Positions 35,305 through 45,343 of a stretch of DNA of 64,000 nt are shown here, piece by piece. The DNA lies in assembly GCF_029223865.1 (NCBI RefSeq), contig NZ_CP119520.1, forward strand, positions 1,302,001 to 1,366,000, given 5' to 3'. This DNA is from Telluria mixta. Its GTDB lineage: Bacteria > Pseudomonadota > Gammaproteobacteria > Burkholderiales > Burkholderiaceae_D. Below the pieces are notes generated by a model. It searched no databases. It saw only the letters and a list, made by a program, of their open reading frames with translations, and was not told the origin of the DNA. Numbering within the stretch: the first letter of the stretch is position 1; each line of letters starts with the position of its first letter. Both the position numbers and the translations under genes were made by a program.

Positions 35305-35997
35305 GTGGGACAGGTCAAGTCGGTCACCAGCAAACTTGAAGAGGCATTGCTTGAGGGCACTTTCCCGGCCAATTCGAAGCTGCCGTCGGAGCGCGAACTG
35401 GCCGAACGTTACGGCGTGTCGCGCAACACCGTGCGCGAGGCGATCCAGCAACTGGGCGCGCGCGGGCTCGTGCGCATCCGGCCGCGCAGCGGCGTGTTCG
35501 TGTCCGACCAGTTGCGCACGGGCGCGACGTCACCGTGGGGCCAGCTGATCGCCGACAGCCCCGCGCGGCGCGAAGACATCCTGGAATTCCGGCGGGTGCT
35601 GGAAGGCGCCACCGCCTACTTCGCCGCCCTGCGCGGCACGGACGAGGACCTGGAGCGCATCCGCAGCGCGATGGCGCGGCTCGACCAGGCGCGCCGGGAC
35701 AGCAACCATGCCGCCGAATCGCGCATCGACGTCGAGCTGCACGAAGCGATCGCCCAGGCCTCGGGCAACAGTATGTTCCTGCACCTGCACAGCAGCGTCA
35801 CGAAGATGATGCGCGAGCACATCATCCGCAACGTCGACGGCTTGCGCGAACTGAACCAGTCGGTGTCGGAAATCCTGGCGTGGCAGCACCGCACGGTCTG
35901 CGACGCGATCTGCGCCCGGCGCCCGGAAGAAGCACGCACGGCGATGCAGACGCACATCGACTACGTGCGCAGCCGGTTCGACGCGGACGAGGGATAG
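35305..35997 (+). CDS. FadR-subfamily GntR regulator of the lactate operon (LldR/LutR-like)
   Basis: 230 residues. The winged helix contains LPSERELAERYGVSRNTVRE and is followed by an FCD ligand domain with metal-binding-type positions (D-x-ELHEAIAQASGN). Divergent placement beside lutA strongly suggests lactate-responsive control. The start is a GTG at 35305, five bases after a GGAG box; the frame extends upstream to 35224 but would run through the operator region. Confidence 0.85.
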   Translation: MGQVKSVTSKLEEALLEGTFPANSKLPSERELAERYGVSRNTVREAIQQLGARGLVRIRPRSGVFVSDQLRTGATSPWGQLIADSPARREDILEFRRVLEGATAYFAALRGTDEDLERIRSAMARLDQARRDSNHAAESRIDVELHEAIAQASGNSMFLHLHSSVTKMMREHIIRNVDGLRELNQSVSEILAWQHRTVCDAICARRPEEARTAMQTHIDYVRSRFDADEG

Positions 35998-36001
35998 ACG
36001 A

Positions 36002-36018
36002 CGCTGGTTGGGCCAGCG
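36002..36018. repeat. Inverted repeat containing a second copy of the 13-base operator-like site
   Basis: CGCTGG (36002-36007) and CCAGCG (36013-36018) flank TTGGG. The hairpin can be extended outwards by ACGA/TCGT pairing after a bulge. It may be a second regulator site or the terminator of the regulator gene; there is no T-run. Confidence 0.35.
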
Positions 36019-36144
36019 CCGTTCGTCGTCGGTTGCAACCCTCCGGCCCTCGAAAAATGCAGTTTGTCGCAGTCCGATGGAGCGGATCGGGACGTATGGA
36101 TACAGTACGACCATCCGATCAACGAGAACCTCAAAGGACTCATC

Positions 36145-36516
36145 ATGAAAAAGACCGCCGCCATCATCATCCTGTTCCTGTTCGCCCTGCTCGTCTGGAA
36201 CGTCTTCACGTTCGGCGACAGCGTCGTCAGCATCGGCGACGAGGATTTCGGCGGGCCGCTGGGCGCCGTGCTGGCGACGGTCTTCGCGGGCGGCGGCATG
36301 CTGCTGGCCGGACTGATCATGCTGTTCGTGGGCGCCGTGCTGGCGGTGGTGTTCGCCGGCGTGGGCATCCTGTGCATCGGCGGCCTGGCCGTCGGCGCCT
36401 GCGTGCTGGCCCTGATGATCTCGCCGCTGCTGCTGCCGCTGCTGGTGCCCCTCGCGATCGTGTGGTTCTTCGTCAGCCGCTCGCGCAAGCACCGTTATAT
36501 GCAACAGGCAGTCTAA
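36145..36516 (+). CDS. Small hydrophobic membrane protein
   Basis: 123 residues, nearly all hydrophobic: one N-terminal helix and two glycine/alanine-rich helical segments, ending with a basic SRSRKHRY tail. No family recognised. It starts after an AAAGGA box and its stop overlaps the convergent phosphoesterase stop by a few bases. Confidence 0.6.
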   Translation: MKKTAAIIILFLFALLVWNVFTFGDSVVSIGDEDFGGPLGAVLATVFAGGGMLLAGLIMLFVGAVLAVVFAGVGILCIGGLAVGACVLALMISPLLLPLLVPLAIVWFFVSRSRKHRYMQQAV

Positions 36517-37256
36517 ATGCCCTCCACCAGCCGCATCGCGAACACGATCGGCAACCCGGCCGCGATCACCTTCCTCGCGGCCGCGCCGTGGTCATACGGC
36601 ACCCTGAAATACTGGATGTCACGCGCGGCGTCGTCGAAGACGGCGTAGCACGCCGCGTTGTTCTGGTCGCGCGGCTGGCCCACGGCGCCGGGCAGCACGA
36701 GGTACTGGTGCTGCGGCTGCAGCGCGATGGATTCGCCGGCCTGCGGCACGTGGCGGCCCATGCGGCCATCGTCGGCGCGGCGGTACAGCGCGGGCGCGTG
36801 CACGTGGCCGGAAAACACGATGCGGCTGCCGCTGGCGCGGATGCTGCGCTCGGCCTCCTCGATCCCCGTCACGTATTCCCACCGCTCCGGCGCGTGCGCG
36901 CTGGCGTGCACGAAGCACGCGTTGCCGTGTCGTTGAATGAGGGGCAGCGCGGCCAGGAACGCCAGTTGTTCCGCATCCAGCTGGCCGCCGGTCCAGGCGA
37001 TGACTTCGCGGGCTTCCGCATGCATGCGCGGGTTCGGAGGCCGCGTGACCGCAACATCGTGATTGCCCTGCACCGCGACGGCGCCCCGCTCCACGTACTC
37101 CATTACCGTGCGCACGACCCAGGCCGGATCGGCGCCATAACCGACGAAGTCACCGGTGAACGCGTACTGGTCGACGTGCTGGCGTTCCGCATGCGCGAGG
37201 CAGGCTTCCACCGCCTCGCGGTTCGCGTGCAGGTCGGTCAGCAGGGCGAGGCGCAT
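36513..37256 (-). CDS. Calcineurin-like metallophosphoesterase
   Basis: 247 residues with the five metallophosphoesterase blocks: LTDLHANREA (DxH), GDFVGYGADP (GDxxxxG), GNHD, VHAS and FSGHVH. Members of this small YfcE/DNA-phosphatase-like group hydrolyse phosphodiesters. It lies one base after queC and is probably co-transcribed. The start at 37256 begins the conserved DxH strand. Confidence 0.85.
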   Translation of the reverse strand: MRLALLTDLHANREAVEACLAHAERQHVDQYAFTGDFVGYGADPAWVVRTVMEYVERGAVAVQGNHDVAVTRPPNPRMHAEAREVIAWTGGQLDAEQLAFLAALPLIQRHGNACFVHASAHAPERWEYVTGIEEAERSIRASGSRIVFSGHVHAPALYRRADDGRMGRHVPQAGESIALQPQHQYLVLPGAVGQPRDQNNAACYAVFDDAARDIQYFRVPYDHGAAARKVIAAGLPIVFAMRLVEGI

Positions 37257-37257
37257 A

Positions 37258-37971
37258 TCAGCCGCCTGCGCGCTCCCGCGCGTACTGTTCATAGCCGCGC
37301 GCGCGCAGCTCGCAGGCCGGGCACTTGCCGCAGCCATGGCCCCAGGCGTGCGGGGCGCCCCGTTCGCCCAGGTAGCAGGTGTGCGTTTCGAAGCGGATCA
37401 GGTCGACGAGCGCTTCGCCGCCGCACTGCTCCGCCAGCTGCCAGGTCTGCTTCTTGTCGATCCACATCAGCGGCGTCTCGACCTTCAGGCGCGTGGCCAT
37501 GCCCAGGTTCAGCGCAACCTGCAGCGCCTTCATCGTGTCGTCGCGGCAGTCCGGGTAGCCGGAAAAATCCGTCTCGCACATCCCGCCGACCAATACGGTC
37601 AGGCCGCGGCGGTACGCGACCGTCGCCGCCACGGTCATGAACAGCAGGTTGCGGCCGGGAACGAAGGTGTTCGGCAAGCCGTTGGCCTGCATCTGGATCT
37701 CGACGTTGCTGGTCAGCGCGGTGTCGGAGATGCGCGAGATCAGCGACAGGTCGATCAGGTGATCCTCGCCCAGGCGCTGGTCCCACGTGGCCGACAGCGC
37801 GCGCATCTTGGCGAGCACGGGCGCGCGCACGTCCAGTTCGATCGCGTGGCGCTGGCCATAGTCGAAGCCGATGGTTTCCACGTGCTCGTAGCGTTCCAGG
37901 GCCCAGGCGAGGCAGGTGGTGGAATCCTGTCCTCCGCTGAACAGGACGAGGGCGGTATCGGGTTGGTGCAT
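37258..37971 (-). CDS. queC: 7-cyano-7-deazaguanine synthase QueC
   Basis: 237 residues. ATP pyrophosphatase loop [15 protein letters not shown], substrate region [13 protein letters not shown], and a C-terminal zinc site with [22 protein letters not shown]. It converts 7-carboxy-7-deazaguanine to preQ0 for queuosine in tRNA. No other queuosine gene is in the window. The start at 37971 fits the family; an upstream in-frame ATG at 38028 adds 19 residues without homology. Confidence 0.92.
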   Translation of the reverse strand: MHQPDTALVLFSGGQDSTTCLAWALERYEHVETIGFDYGQRHAIELDVRAPVLAKMRALSATWDQRLGEDHLIDLSLISRISDTALTSNVEIQMQANGLPNTFVPGRNLLFMTVAATVAYRRGLTVLVGGMCETDFSGYPDCRDDTMKALQVALNLGMATRLKVETPLMWIDKKQTWQLAEQCGGEALVDLIRFETHTCYLGERGAPHAWGHGCGKCPACELRARGYEQYARERAGG

Positions 37972-38068
37972 GATGGGTTCCTGTAATGACGTCGTCGTCG
38001 CTGAGTCGTCCGCCATCGTATTTGACAATCAGTTAAGATGTGCCCGGCATATTGACGAATGGAGCGAC

Positions 38069-39949
38069 ATGATTTCCGCACGACCCGACCCATGCACGGC
38101 GATGGCGCCGGCGCGACCACGAATTTTGGCACAAATCGTGCTGGCCGTGAACGCGCTGCTCCTCGTCCCGGTCGCGGCCGCGCAGGATCAGCCGCCTCCC
38201 GAGGCGCCATCCCGGGCCATCGATTACGACGTGCGCATCGATGCGCCGCGCCAGTTGCGCGACCTGCTGGAGAATAACCTCGACCTGATGCGCTGGCGCG
38301 GCAACCCGCGCCTCGACATGGAACAACTGCTGCGTCTCGTGCGCACGACGCCCGAGCAGATCAAGACCCTCGTCGCCACCGAAGGCTATTACACGCCGAA
38401 GGTGTCCGCCGACCTCGACACATCGGGTGCCAAGCCGCGCGCACTCGTCGACGTCGAGCCGGGCGAGCCGGTCGTCGTGGGCGACGTCGATATCGAACTG
38501 CGCGGCTTCGTCCCGTTCGACAAGGGCAGCGCTCCCATCGACGCGGCCGCCCTCCGTAACCGCTGGACCCTGCCCGTCGGCGCGCGCTTCCGCACGGCCG
38601 ACTGGGAGGCGGCCAAGCGCGGCCTCGTGCGTCAGGTGGCGCAGTCGCGCTTCCCGCGCGCGCAACTGCTCGATTCTTCCGCCACCGTCGATCCGGACAC
38701 GCACCGCGCGCTGCTCAAGGTCGTCATCGACAGCGGCCCGGACGCGCGCTTCGGCGGTCTCAAGATCGAGGGCCTGCAGCGCTATCCGGCCAGCGTGGTC
38801 ACGAACCTGAACACGATCCGCCCCGGCGACGAATACAACGAGGCCGCGCTGCAGGCGCTGCAGGGCCGCCTGCAGGACACGGGCTATTTCGCCAGCGTAG
38901 AAGTGAGCGCCGACATGTCGTCCGTGATCGCGTCGCAGGTGCAGGACCTGAAGGAAAACGAGGGTGCGACGCCGCAGCCGCCGAGCGGCCCCGCCACGTT
39001 GCCTGTGCTCGTGCGCGTCACGGAGAACAAGCGCAAGAACGTGGCGCTCGGCGTCGGTTTCTCGACCAACACGGGCGCCCGCGCGCAGGCGGAGTACGAC
39101 GACCTGAACGTGTTCGGCAAGCGCATGAAGAGCAACGTGCTGTACGAACAAAAGCACCAGGCGGCCAAGGCCGATTTCTACCTGCCGACGACGACGGGCG
39201 GCTACAACAACAGCTTCGGCGCGGGCTACGACCGCCTGGACGCCAACGGCCAGATCACGCGCACGACGAGTATCCACGCCAAGCGCGCGTGGGGCTCGCC
39301 GCTGCTGGAAAAGACGCTCACGCTGGAAGCGCTGACCGAACAGGTGACCATCGACGACCTGCCGACGACGCGTGTAAAGAGCGTGCCGCTGACGTTCTCG
39401 ATCACGAAGCGCAAGCTGGACAGCCTCGTGCAGCCGTCGCGCGGCTACATCGTCAACGCGCAGATCGGCGGCGCCTTCCTGCCCGTGCTGACGGACGAGA
39501 AATTCGTGCGCCTCTACACGCGCGCCCTCGCCTACAAGCCGGTCGGCGACGCCGGCACCTTGATCGTGCGCGGCGAATTCGGCGCGGTCGGCTCGAAGGA
39601 CAAGAACGGCGTGCCATCGACGTTCCTGTTCCGCGCCGGCGGCGACCAGTCCGTGCGCGGCTACGGCTACCAGCAGCTGGGCGTGCCGGTCGGTTCCGCC
39701 ATCACGGGCGGCCGCTACCTGCTCACCGGCAGCGCCGAATACGATTACTGGTTCAAGCCGCCGTGGGGCGCGGCCGTGTTCTACGACGTCGGCAACGCGG
39801 GCGACAACTTCTCCGACCTGAAACCGAAGGTCGGCTACGGCGTCGGTGCGCGCTGGCGCAGCCCCGTCGGCCCGATCAACGTCGACGTCGCCTACGGCAA
39901 GGCGGTGCATAAAGTCCGCCTGCATTTCTCACTGGGATTCACGTTCTGA
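38069..39949 (+). CDS. tamA: Translocation and assembly module outer-membrane protein TamA
   Basis: 626 residues. A signal peptide ends near AAA-Q, then about three POTRA domains (residues 45-300) and an Omp85 barrel ending in HFSLGFTF with the terminal phenylalanine. The barrel contains the RGYGYQQLG motif (lid loop). It works with TamB in outer-membrane biogenesis and phospholipid traffic. GGAG at 38061 supports the start; an alternative ATG is at 38102. Confidence 0.92.
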   Translation: MISARPDPCTAMAPARPRILAQIVLAVNALLLVPVAAAQDQPPPEAPSRAIDYDVRIDAPRQLRDLLENNLDLMRWRGNPRLDMEQLLRLVRTTPEQIKTLVATEGYYTPKVSADLDTSGAKPRALVDVEPGEPVVVGDVDIELRGFVPFDKGSAPIDAAALRNRWTLPVGARFRTADWEAAKRGLVRQVAQSRFPRAQLLDSSATVDPDTHRALLKVVIDSGPDARFGGLKIEGLQRYPASVVTNLNTIRPGDEYNEAALQALQGRLQDTGYFASVEVSADMSSVIASQVQDLKENEGATPQPPSGPATLPVLVRVTENKRKNVALGVGFSTNTGARAQAEYDDLNVFGKRMKSNVLYEQKHQAAKADFYLPTTTGGYNNSFGAGYDRLDANGQITRTTSIHAKRAWGSPLLEKTLTLEALTEQVTIDDLPTTRVKSVPLTFSITKRKLDSLVQPSRGYIVNAQIGGAFLPVLTDEKFVRLYTRALAYKPVGDAGTLIVRGEFGAVGSKDKNGVPSTFLFRAGGDQSVRGYGYQQLGVPVGSAITGGRYLLTGSAEYDYWFKPPWGAAVFYDVGNAGDNFSDLKPKVGYGVGARWRSPVGPINVDVAYGKAVHKVRLHFSLGFTF

Positions 39950-42900
39950 TGGAAGCCGATCAACAAACGCCCCAAGCCCCTGTCCCAGTGCGCCGCTGGC
40001 CGCGCCGCGTCGGCATCGGCGTGGTCGTCGTCGGCGTCGTGCTGGGCGGCGCCGTCTGGTACCTGGGCCGCGAGACCACGCTGCAGATGATCGCCCAGCG
40101 CGTCGCCAACGCCAGCGGCGGCAAGCTGACCCTGTCCGGCGTCTCCGGCTCGCTGTACGGCCACATGCACATCGGCCACGTCGTGTTCCGCACCGAGACG
40201 TCCGTCACGACCGCGGACGACATCGACATCGACTGGAAGCCCTGGCAATACCTGTCGCGCGGCGTGGAAATCGACAAGCTGTACGCCCGCGTGGTGCGCG
40301 TGGAGACGCTGAAGGAATCGACGGAACCGACGACGATGCCCACGCGGCTCGCGCCGCCTTTCAAGATTGCGGTGGAGGATGCGCGCCTCGCGAAGGCCGT
40401 CTTCGTGAACAAGGGCGCGACGACGGAAATCGACGACATCCGCGCGCGCCTGCACGGCGACAAGGCGCAGTGGAAGCTGGACTACGCGTCCGCGAACACG
40501 CCGTGGGGCCAGGTGGCAGCCAAGGGCAGCATCGCCAACACGCTGCCGTATAAACTGGATGCGGATGCGAGCCTGACGCAGTCGCAGCCGGCGGCACCGG
40601 CGCAGGCCGAGGCGCCACCGAGCCTGGGTGCGCAGCTGAAGCTGCACGCGTCGGGCGATCTGCAAAAAACCGTCATCGACGCCACCGGCCAGGCCGCGCG
40701 CGCACAGGGCAAGGCGCAGATCGTGATGTCGCCGTTCGCGGACATCCCGCTGCAGGCGTTCACGCTCGATGCGCACAACATCGACCCCGGCTTCTTCAAC
40801 CCGACCCTGCCCAGCGCAGACCTGAACCTGGCCGTGTCGGTCCGGCTCGACCCGAACCGCAATATCGCGGGTTCCGTCAACCTGACGAACGACGGCGCCG
40901 TCGGCACGCTCGACCAGCAACGCCTGCCGCTGCGGGCGATGCGCGGCCAACTGGGCGGCAGCCTCACCGCCATGCGCATCACGGACGTGCTGATCGACGT
41001 GGGCAGCGCCGGCCGTTTCACGGGCAGCGGCAGCGTCCAGCGCGGTCCCGACGAAACAGGCCTCGGCACGGCGGAATTCGCGCTGCACACGGACCGCTTC
41101 GACCTGAAGCAGGTCCACGGCAGCATGAAGCCGACGCAGATCGCGGGCGATATCAAGGTCGCCAACACGAAGGACACGCAGACGCTGGACGTCAACCTGT
41201 CGGACGCCGGCCTGCGCCTCGCCGCGCAAGCCGCACTGGCCGGCGACGTGCTCACGGTGCGCGACGCGCGCCTCTCTGCCGGCAAGAGCAGCGTGCGCAT
41301 CACGGGCAATGCAAACCTCAAGGACAACAAGCCGTTCAAGGCCAATGCCGTCGTCAGTAAATTCAATCCGGCGGATTTCGGCAAGTTCCCGCAGGCCGAC
41401 ATCAATGCCGAGATCAACGCGGCCGGCGCGCTCGCCCCGCAGTGGAAGGTCGCGGCCGATTTCGCCGTGCGTCCGAGCCGGCTGTTCGACCAGCCGCTGT
41501 CGGGCCGCGGCAAGCTCGATGCGGACGCCACGCACGTGCACGACGTCGATGCGACGCTGGCGCTGGGCCAGAACACGGTCGATTTGCGCGGCGCGTTCGG
41601 CAAGCCGGGCGAACGGCTGACGTGGAAGGTCGACGGCAAGCAGCTCTCGGCACTGCGCAGCGACCTGTATGGCGCCGTGCTCGCGAGCGGCGTCGTCACC
41701 GGGACGATGGAAGCGCCGCGCACGACGTTCGAAGTCGACGCGCGCAACCTCGGCTGGGTGCCGCGCGAAAAGAAGAACGACAATGGGTCCGTGCATGCGA
41801 GCGGCGAGGCCTGGCTGTCCGGCAAGGAAGGCGCGCGCATCGTCGAGGTCACGGCCAAGGGCGACATGCAGCGCCTGAACCCGGCCGCCTTCGGCTCGCC
41901 GCTGGCCGGCAGCATCAACGGCGGCTTCACGGCCAGCGGCCGCACGGGCGCGAACATGGGCGGCGCCATCGACCTGGCGCTGCAGGATTCGACCTTGTCG
42001 AAATCGCCGCTGTGGGGTCACGCGAAGCTCGCGGCGGACAAGCGCCACGTGTCGAACGCCGACGTCGACCTGCACCTGGGCGGCAACGTCGTCGCGGCGA
42101 AGGGCGCGTTCGGCAGCGGGCGCGACACGCTGAACTGGCGCATCGATGCACCGCAACTGGCCGCGCTCGGCCCGGACTTCGCCGGTGCGCTGAGCGGGTC
42201 CGGCACCCTGTCAGGCACGATGGACACGCCGTCGCTGACGGCCGCCATCGAAGGCCAGAACATCCGCGTGATGGGCACGCAATCGGTCAAGGCGTTGAAG
42301 GCCAGCGCGAACCTGGGCTCGGGCCGCGGCGCCGCCGATCCGCTCGCGCTGGACGTGTCGGTGACGGATTACGCGAGCACGACGACCGATAAGCTGGGCA
42401 ACGTCAACGAAACGAAGATCGCGTCCGCGCACCTAGCGTCGACGGGCACGCGCGGCGCGCACACGATCCAGGCCGCCGCACGCGGCGATAGCTTCGATGC
42501 CGCGCTGGCCGTGCACGGCGGCCTGACAGGCAACACGTGGAACGGCACCGTCGACGCGCTGAAGAACAGCGGCCGCTATGCGCTGACGCTCGCCGCGCCG
42601 ACGCCCTTGCGCATTGCGGGCGCGCCCGGCAGCGGTCTCGCGGGCCTGGCGAAACCGGAGCAGATCGCCCTCAGCGGTGCGACGATCCGGCTGCCGGCGG
42701 GCTCCGTCACGATCGACTCGCTCGCGAAGATCGGTCCGCGCTGGAACACGCGCGGCAGCGCCACCGGCGTACCGATGAACTATCTGGCGCAAGCGTCGGA
42801 CGCCATGCGCCAGAACGTGCGCGGCGATTTGACGCTCGGCGCACAATGGGCGATCGACCTGCGTGCGCCCACCGCAACCGGCGCCGTGCCTCAGCTCGCG

Positions 42901-44421
42901 GGCAACGTGCACGTGTTCCGCGAAAAGGGAGATCTGATCGCGGGCGACATCTCGCCGATCGCGCTGGGACTGCGCCAGCTTGACCTGCGCGCGGACGTCG
43001 CCGGCGGCGCGCTGCGCAGCCAGCTCGCGCTGGACGGCACGCGCATCGGCACGGCCAATGTGGACGCCACCGCCCAGCTCCTGCAGGGCCGCGTCGACAA
43101 CGACAGCCCGTTGAAACTGACGGCGAATGCGAACCTCGCGTCGCTGTCGTGGGTGTCGCCGCTGCTCGGCCAGCCGGGCCTGGAAGTGGACGGCGCGCTG
43201 CGCCTCGCGATCAACGGCACCGGCACTGTCGGCGCGCCTCTGCTTTCCGGCGGCATCGAAGGCGACGGCCTCGCCGTGCGCTGGCCGGACCAGGGTGTCC
43301 GCCTGCGCAACGGCCAGCTGCGCGCGCAGCTCGCCGGCGACCAGCTGCAATTGCAACGCCTGACGCTGGAAGGCAACAGCGGCCGCGCGACGGCGGACGG
43401 CTTCGTGCGCTTTGCCGGCGGCGAGGCGACGATGAATTTGAAACTCGTCGCGGACAAGCTGGAAGCGCTGTCGCGTCCGGACCGCACCGTCGTCCTGAGC
43501 GGCCAGGCCAGCGTCGTGCGCGACGCGCGCCAGTTCCGGGTCGAAGGCAACTTCAAGGCCGACCGCGCCCTCGTCGAACTGGCGCCGCAGGACCGCCCGA
43601 CGATCTCGGACGACGTCATTGTCCTGGGCCGCGGCAATGCGGCGCCGGCGACGGCGAAGAAGGAAACGGCGGTGCCGCTGACGATCGACCTGACGGCCGA
43701 CCTGGGCGACGACTTCCACCTGCGCGGCATGGGCGCCGACGCCTACCTGGCTGGCAACGTGCACGTGCTGAAGGTGGGCGACCGCGCGCCGCGCATCAAC
43801 GGCACCGTGCGCACCGTCAGCGGCACGTATGCCGCGTACGGCCAGCGCCTGACGATCGACCGCGGCGTGATCACGTTCAGCGGCCCGTACGACAACCCGT
43901 CGCTGGACATCCTGGCCGTGCGCAAGCGTCCCGACGGCGAGCAGGTGAGCGAAACGAACGTCGAGGCGGGCGTGCAGGTGCGCGGCACGGCGCTGGCGCC
44001 GACGGCGAAGCTCGTGTCGACGCCGAACGTGTCCGACAGCGACAAACTGTCGTGGCTCGTACTGGGCCACGGCATGGAAGCGACGACGGGCAACGAAGCC
44101 GACGTGCTGAGCGCCGCCGCCGGCGCCCTGCTGGGCGGCAAAGGCGGCACGGGCGGCATCACGAGCAAGCTGGCGAACTCGCTGGGCGTGGACGAACTGG
44201 GCGTGCGCCAGGGCGCGGGCCAGGCGTCCGGCCTGGAAAACACGGTGGTCACGGTCGGCAAGCGCATCTCGTCGCGCCTGTACCTGAGCTTCGAACAGGG
44301 CGCCGCGACGGCATCGAGCGTCGTGCGGGTGCGCTACAAGATCAACCCGCGCATCACCCTGCAGTTGCAGACGGGCACCAACACGGCCTTGGACGTGCTG
44401 TACTCCTGGGCATTTGATTGA
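39949..44421 (+). CDS. tamB: Translocation and assembly module inner-membrane protein TamB
   Basis: 1490 residues. One N-terminal transmembrane helix (about residues 22-42), a long repetitive beta-helical AsmA-like body, and a C-terminal DUF490/TamB domain with GTVRTVSGTYAAYGQRLTID and WLVLGHG. It bridges the periplasm to TamA. ATG overlaps the tamA stop by one base (TGATG), so the pair is translationally coupled. Length is a little above the E. coli protein. Confidence 0.92.
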   Translation: MEADQQTPQAPVPVRRWPRRVGIGVVVVGVVLGGAVWYLGRETTLQMIAQRVANASGGKLTLSGVSGSLYGHMHIGHVVFRTETSVTTADDIDIDWKPWQYLSRGVEIDKLYARVVRVETLKESTEPTTMPTRLAPPFKIAVEDARLAKAVFVNKGATTEIDDIRARLHGDKAQWKLDYASANTPWGQVAAKGSIANTLPYKLDADASLTQSQPAAPAQAEAPPSLGAQLKLHASGDLQKTVIDATGQAARAQGKAQIVMSPFADIPLQAFTLDAHNIDPGFFNPTLPSADLNLAVSVRLDPNRNIAGSVNLTNDGAVGTLDQQRLPLRAMRGQLGGSLTAMRITDVLIDVGSAGRFTGSGSVQRGPDETGLGTAEFALHTDRFDLKQVHGSMKPTQIAGDIKVANTKDTQTLDVNLSDAGLRLAAQAALAGDVLTVRDARLSAGKSSVRITGNANLKDNKPFKANAVVSKFNPADFGKFPQADINAEINAAGALAPQWKVAADFAVRPSRLFDQPLSGRGKLDADATHVHDVDATLALGQNTVDLRGAFGKPGERLTWKVDGKQLSALRSDLYGAVLASGVVTGTMEAPRTTFEVDARNLGWVPREKKNDNGSVHASGEAWLSGKEGARIVEVTAKGDMQRLNPAAFGSPLAGSINGGFTASGRTGANMGGAIDLALQDSTLSKSPLWGHAKLAADKRHVSNADVDLHLGGNVVAAKGAFGSGRDTLNWRIDAPQLAALGPDFAGALSGSGTLSGTMDTPSLTAAIEGQNIRVMGTQSVKALKASANLGSGRGAADPLALDVSVTDYASTTTDKLGNVNETKIASAHLASTGTRGAHTIQAAARGDSFDAALAVHGGLTGNTWNGTVDALKNSGRYALTLAAPTPLRIAGAPGSGLAGLAKPEQIALSGATIRLPAGSVTIDSLAKIGPRWNTRGSATGVPMNYLAQASDAMRQNVRGDLTLGAQWAIDLRAPTATGAVPQLAGNVHVFREKGDLIAGDISPIALGLRQLDLRADVAGGALRSQLALDGTRIGTANVDATAQLLQGRVDNDSPLKLTANANLASLSWVSPLLGQPGLEVDGALRLAINGTGTVGAPLLSGGIEGDGLAVRWPDQGVRLRNGQLRAQLAGDQLQLQRLTLEGNSGRATADGFVRFAGGEATMNLKLVADKLEALSRPDRTVVLSGQASVVRDARQFRVEGNFKADRALVELAPQDRPTISDDVIVLGRGNAAPATAKKETAVPLTIDLTADLGDDFHLRGMGADAYLAGNVHVLKVGDRAPRINGTVRTVSGTYAAYGQRLTIDRGVITFSGPYDNPSLDILAVRKRPDGEQVSETNVEAGVQVRGTALAPTAKLVSTPNVSDSDKLSWLVLGHGMEATTGNEADVLSAAAGALLGGKGGTGGITSKLANSLGVDELGVRQGAGQASGLENTVVTVGKRISSRLYLSFEQGAATASSVVRVRYKINPRITLQLQTGTNTALDVLYSWAFD

Positions 44422-44423
44422 AC

Positions 44424-44493
44424 ACCGGGGTCAGAGCCCGAATATTGGCAATAGCTAGCGCGATATTTCCAAAAACGGGGCTCTGACCCCGGT
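44424..44493. repeat. 16-base inverted repeat between convergent genes
   Basis: ACCGGGGTCAGAGCCC (44424-44439) and GGGCTCTGACCCCGGT (44478-44493) are perfect inverted copies with a 38-base spacer, between the ends of tamB and the DUF1801 gene. It may be a dispersed intergenic element and could act as a bidirectional terminator, although there is no T-run. Confidence 0.6.
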
Positions 44494-44494
44494 T

Positions 44495-44914
44495 TCAGGC
44501 AATTGCCTTCGAGCGCTTCGGCTTTGCCTTGGCCGCATTCAAGGCGGCCGCCGCGCGGATGAGCGCACGGAACGCGGCCGGGTCTAACTCCTCGCCTTCG
44601 TGGATGTCGATGGCGCGCCGGGCGTTGCCGTCCAGGCTGGAGTTGAACAGGCCGGACGGGTCGTCCAGCGACGCGCCCTTCAGGAAGGTCAGCTTCACGT
44701 GCGACTTGTACGACTCGCCCGTGCAGAGAATCCCGCCGCTGGACCACACGGGCGTCCCCATCCACTTCCACTCTTCCACGACGCCGGGCACCGCTTCGTG
44801 GATCAGGGCGCGCACCTTCGCCAGCGCCGCGCCGCGCCAGTCGCCCAGGTCGGCGATGCGGCGGTCGATCAGTGCGGACGCCGGCAGGTCCGCGGACGAA
44901 TTCTCCTGCTTCAT
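44495..44914 (-). CDS. DUF1801 domain protein (YdhG-like)
   Basis: 139 residues. The pattern ALAKVRALIHEAVPGVVEEWKW, then TPVWSSGGILCTGESYKSHVK and LTFLKGASL is that of DUF1801/YdhG proteins, which are often encoded next to SRPBCC proteins and ArsR regulators. Function unknown. It lies 15 bases downstream of the SRPBCC gene, so it is probably the third gene of that operon. Confidence 0.8.
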   Translation of the reverse strand: MKQENSSADLPASALIDRRIADLGDWRGAALAKVRALIHEAVPGVVEEWKWMGTPVWSSGGILCTGESYKSHVKLTFLKGASLDDPSGLFNSSLDGNARRAIDIHEGEELDPAAFRALIRAAAALNAAKAKPKRSKAIA

Positions 44915-44929
44915 CTCGCCTCCTTCAGC

Positions 44930-45343
44930 TTAGTCGTCGAGCTTCGCCAGCACCTCGTCGAGGGCGGCCGTGAATTTGTTCCAGCCGTACTTGGCACCAT
45001 TGTAGGCCGCATCCTGGCCGGGCTGGAAGCCGGTCTGTTCCATTTTCAGGTGCGTGCCCGCGCCGGCCGGGGTCAGGGTCCAGGTGACGACGCTGTCCAG
45101 GCCCATCGCCGCCCAAGTGTACGACAGGGAACGGTTCGGTTCGATCTCCAGCACCTCGCACTCGACGGCGCCCCAGTCGGCGCTGAGCTTGAAGCGGTGA
45201 TGCAGGGCGGGCACGAAATCGTTCTTCATGAGCCACGCTTCGATCAGGTGCGGCTGCGTGAGCGCGCGCCAGAGCTTTTCCGGCGGATGCGCGAATTCGC
45301 GTTCGACGGTGACGGTGCGCGTGTGGAGCGAGGTATCGTTCAT
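44930..45343 (-). CDS. SRPBCC/AHSA1-family protein
   Basis: 137 residues. The START-like AHSA1 pattern runs FAHPPEKLWRALTQPHLIEAW, then WGAVECEVLEIEPNRSLSYTW and VVTWTLTPAGAGTHL. It has a hydrophobic ligand cavity; function unknown. The start overlaps the ArsR stop (ATGA), a very common ArsR-SRPBCC pair. Confidence 0.87.
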   Translation of the reverse strand: MNDTSLHTRTVTVEREFAHPPEKLWRALTQPHLIEAWLMKNDFVPALHHRFKLSADWGAVECEVLEIEPNRSLSYTWAAMGLDSVVTWTLTPAGAGTHLKMEQTGFQPGQDAAYNGAKYGWNKFTAALDEVLAKLDD

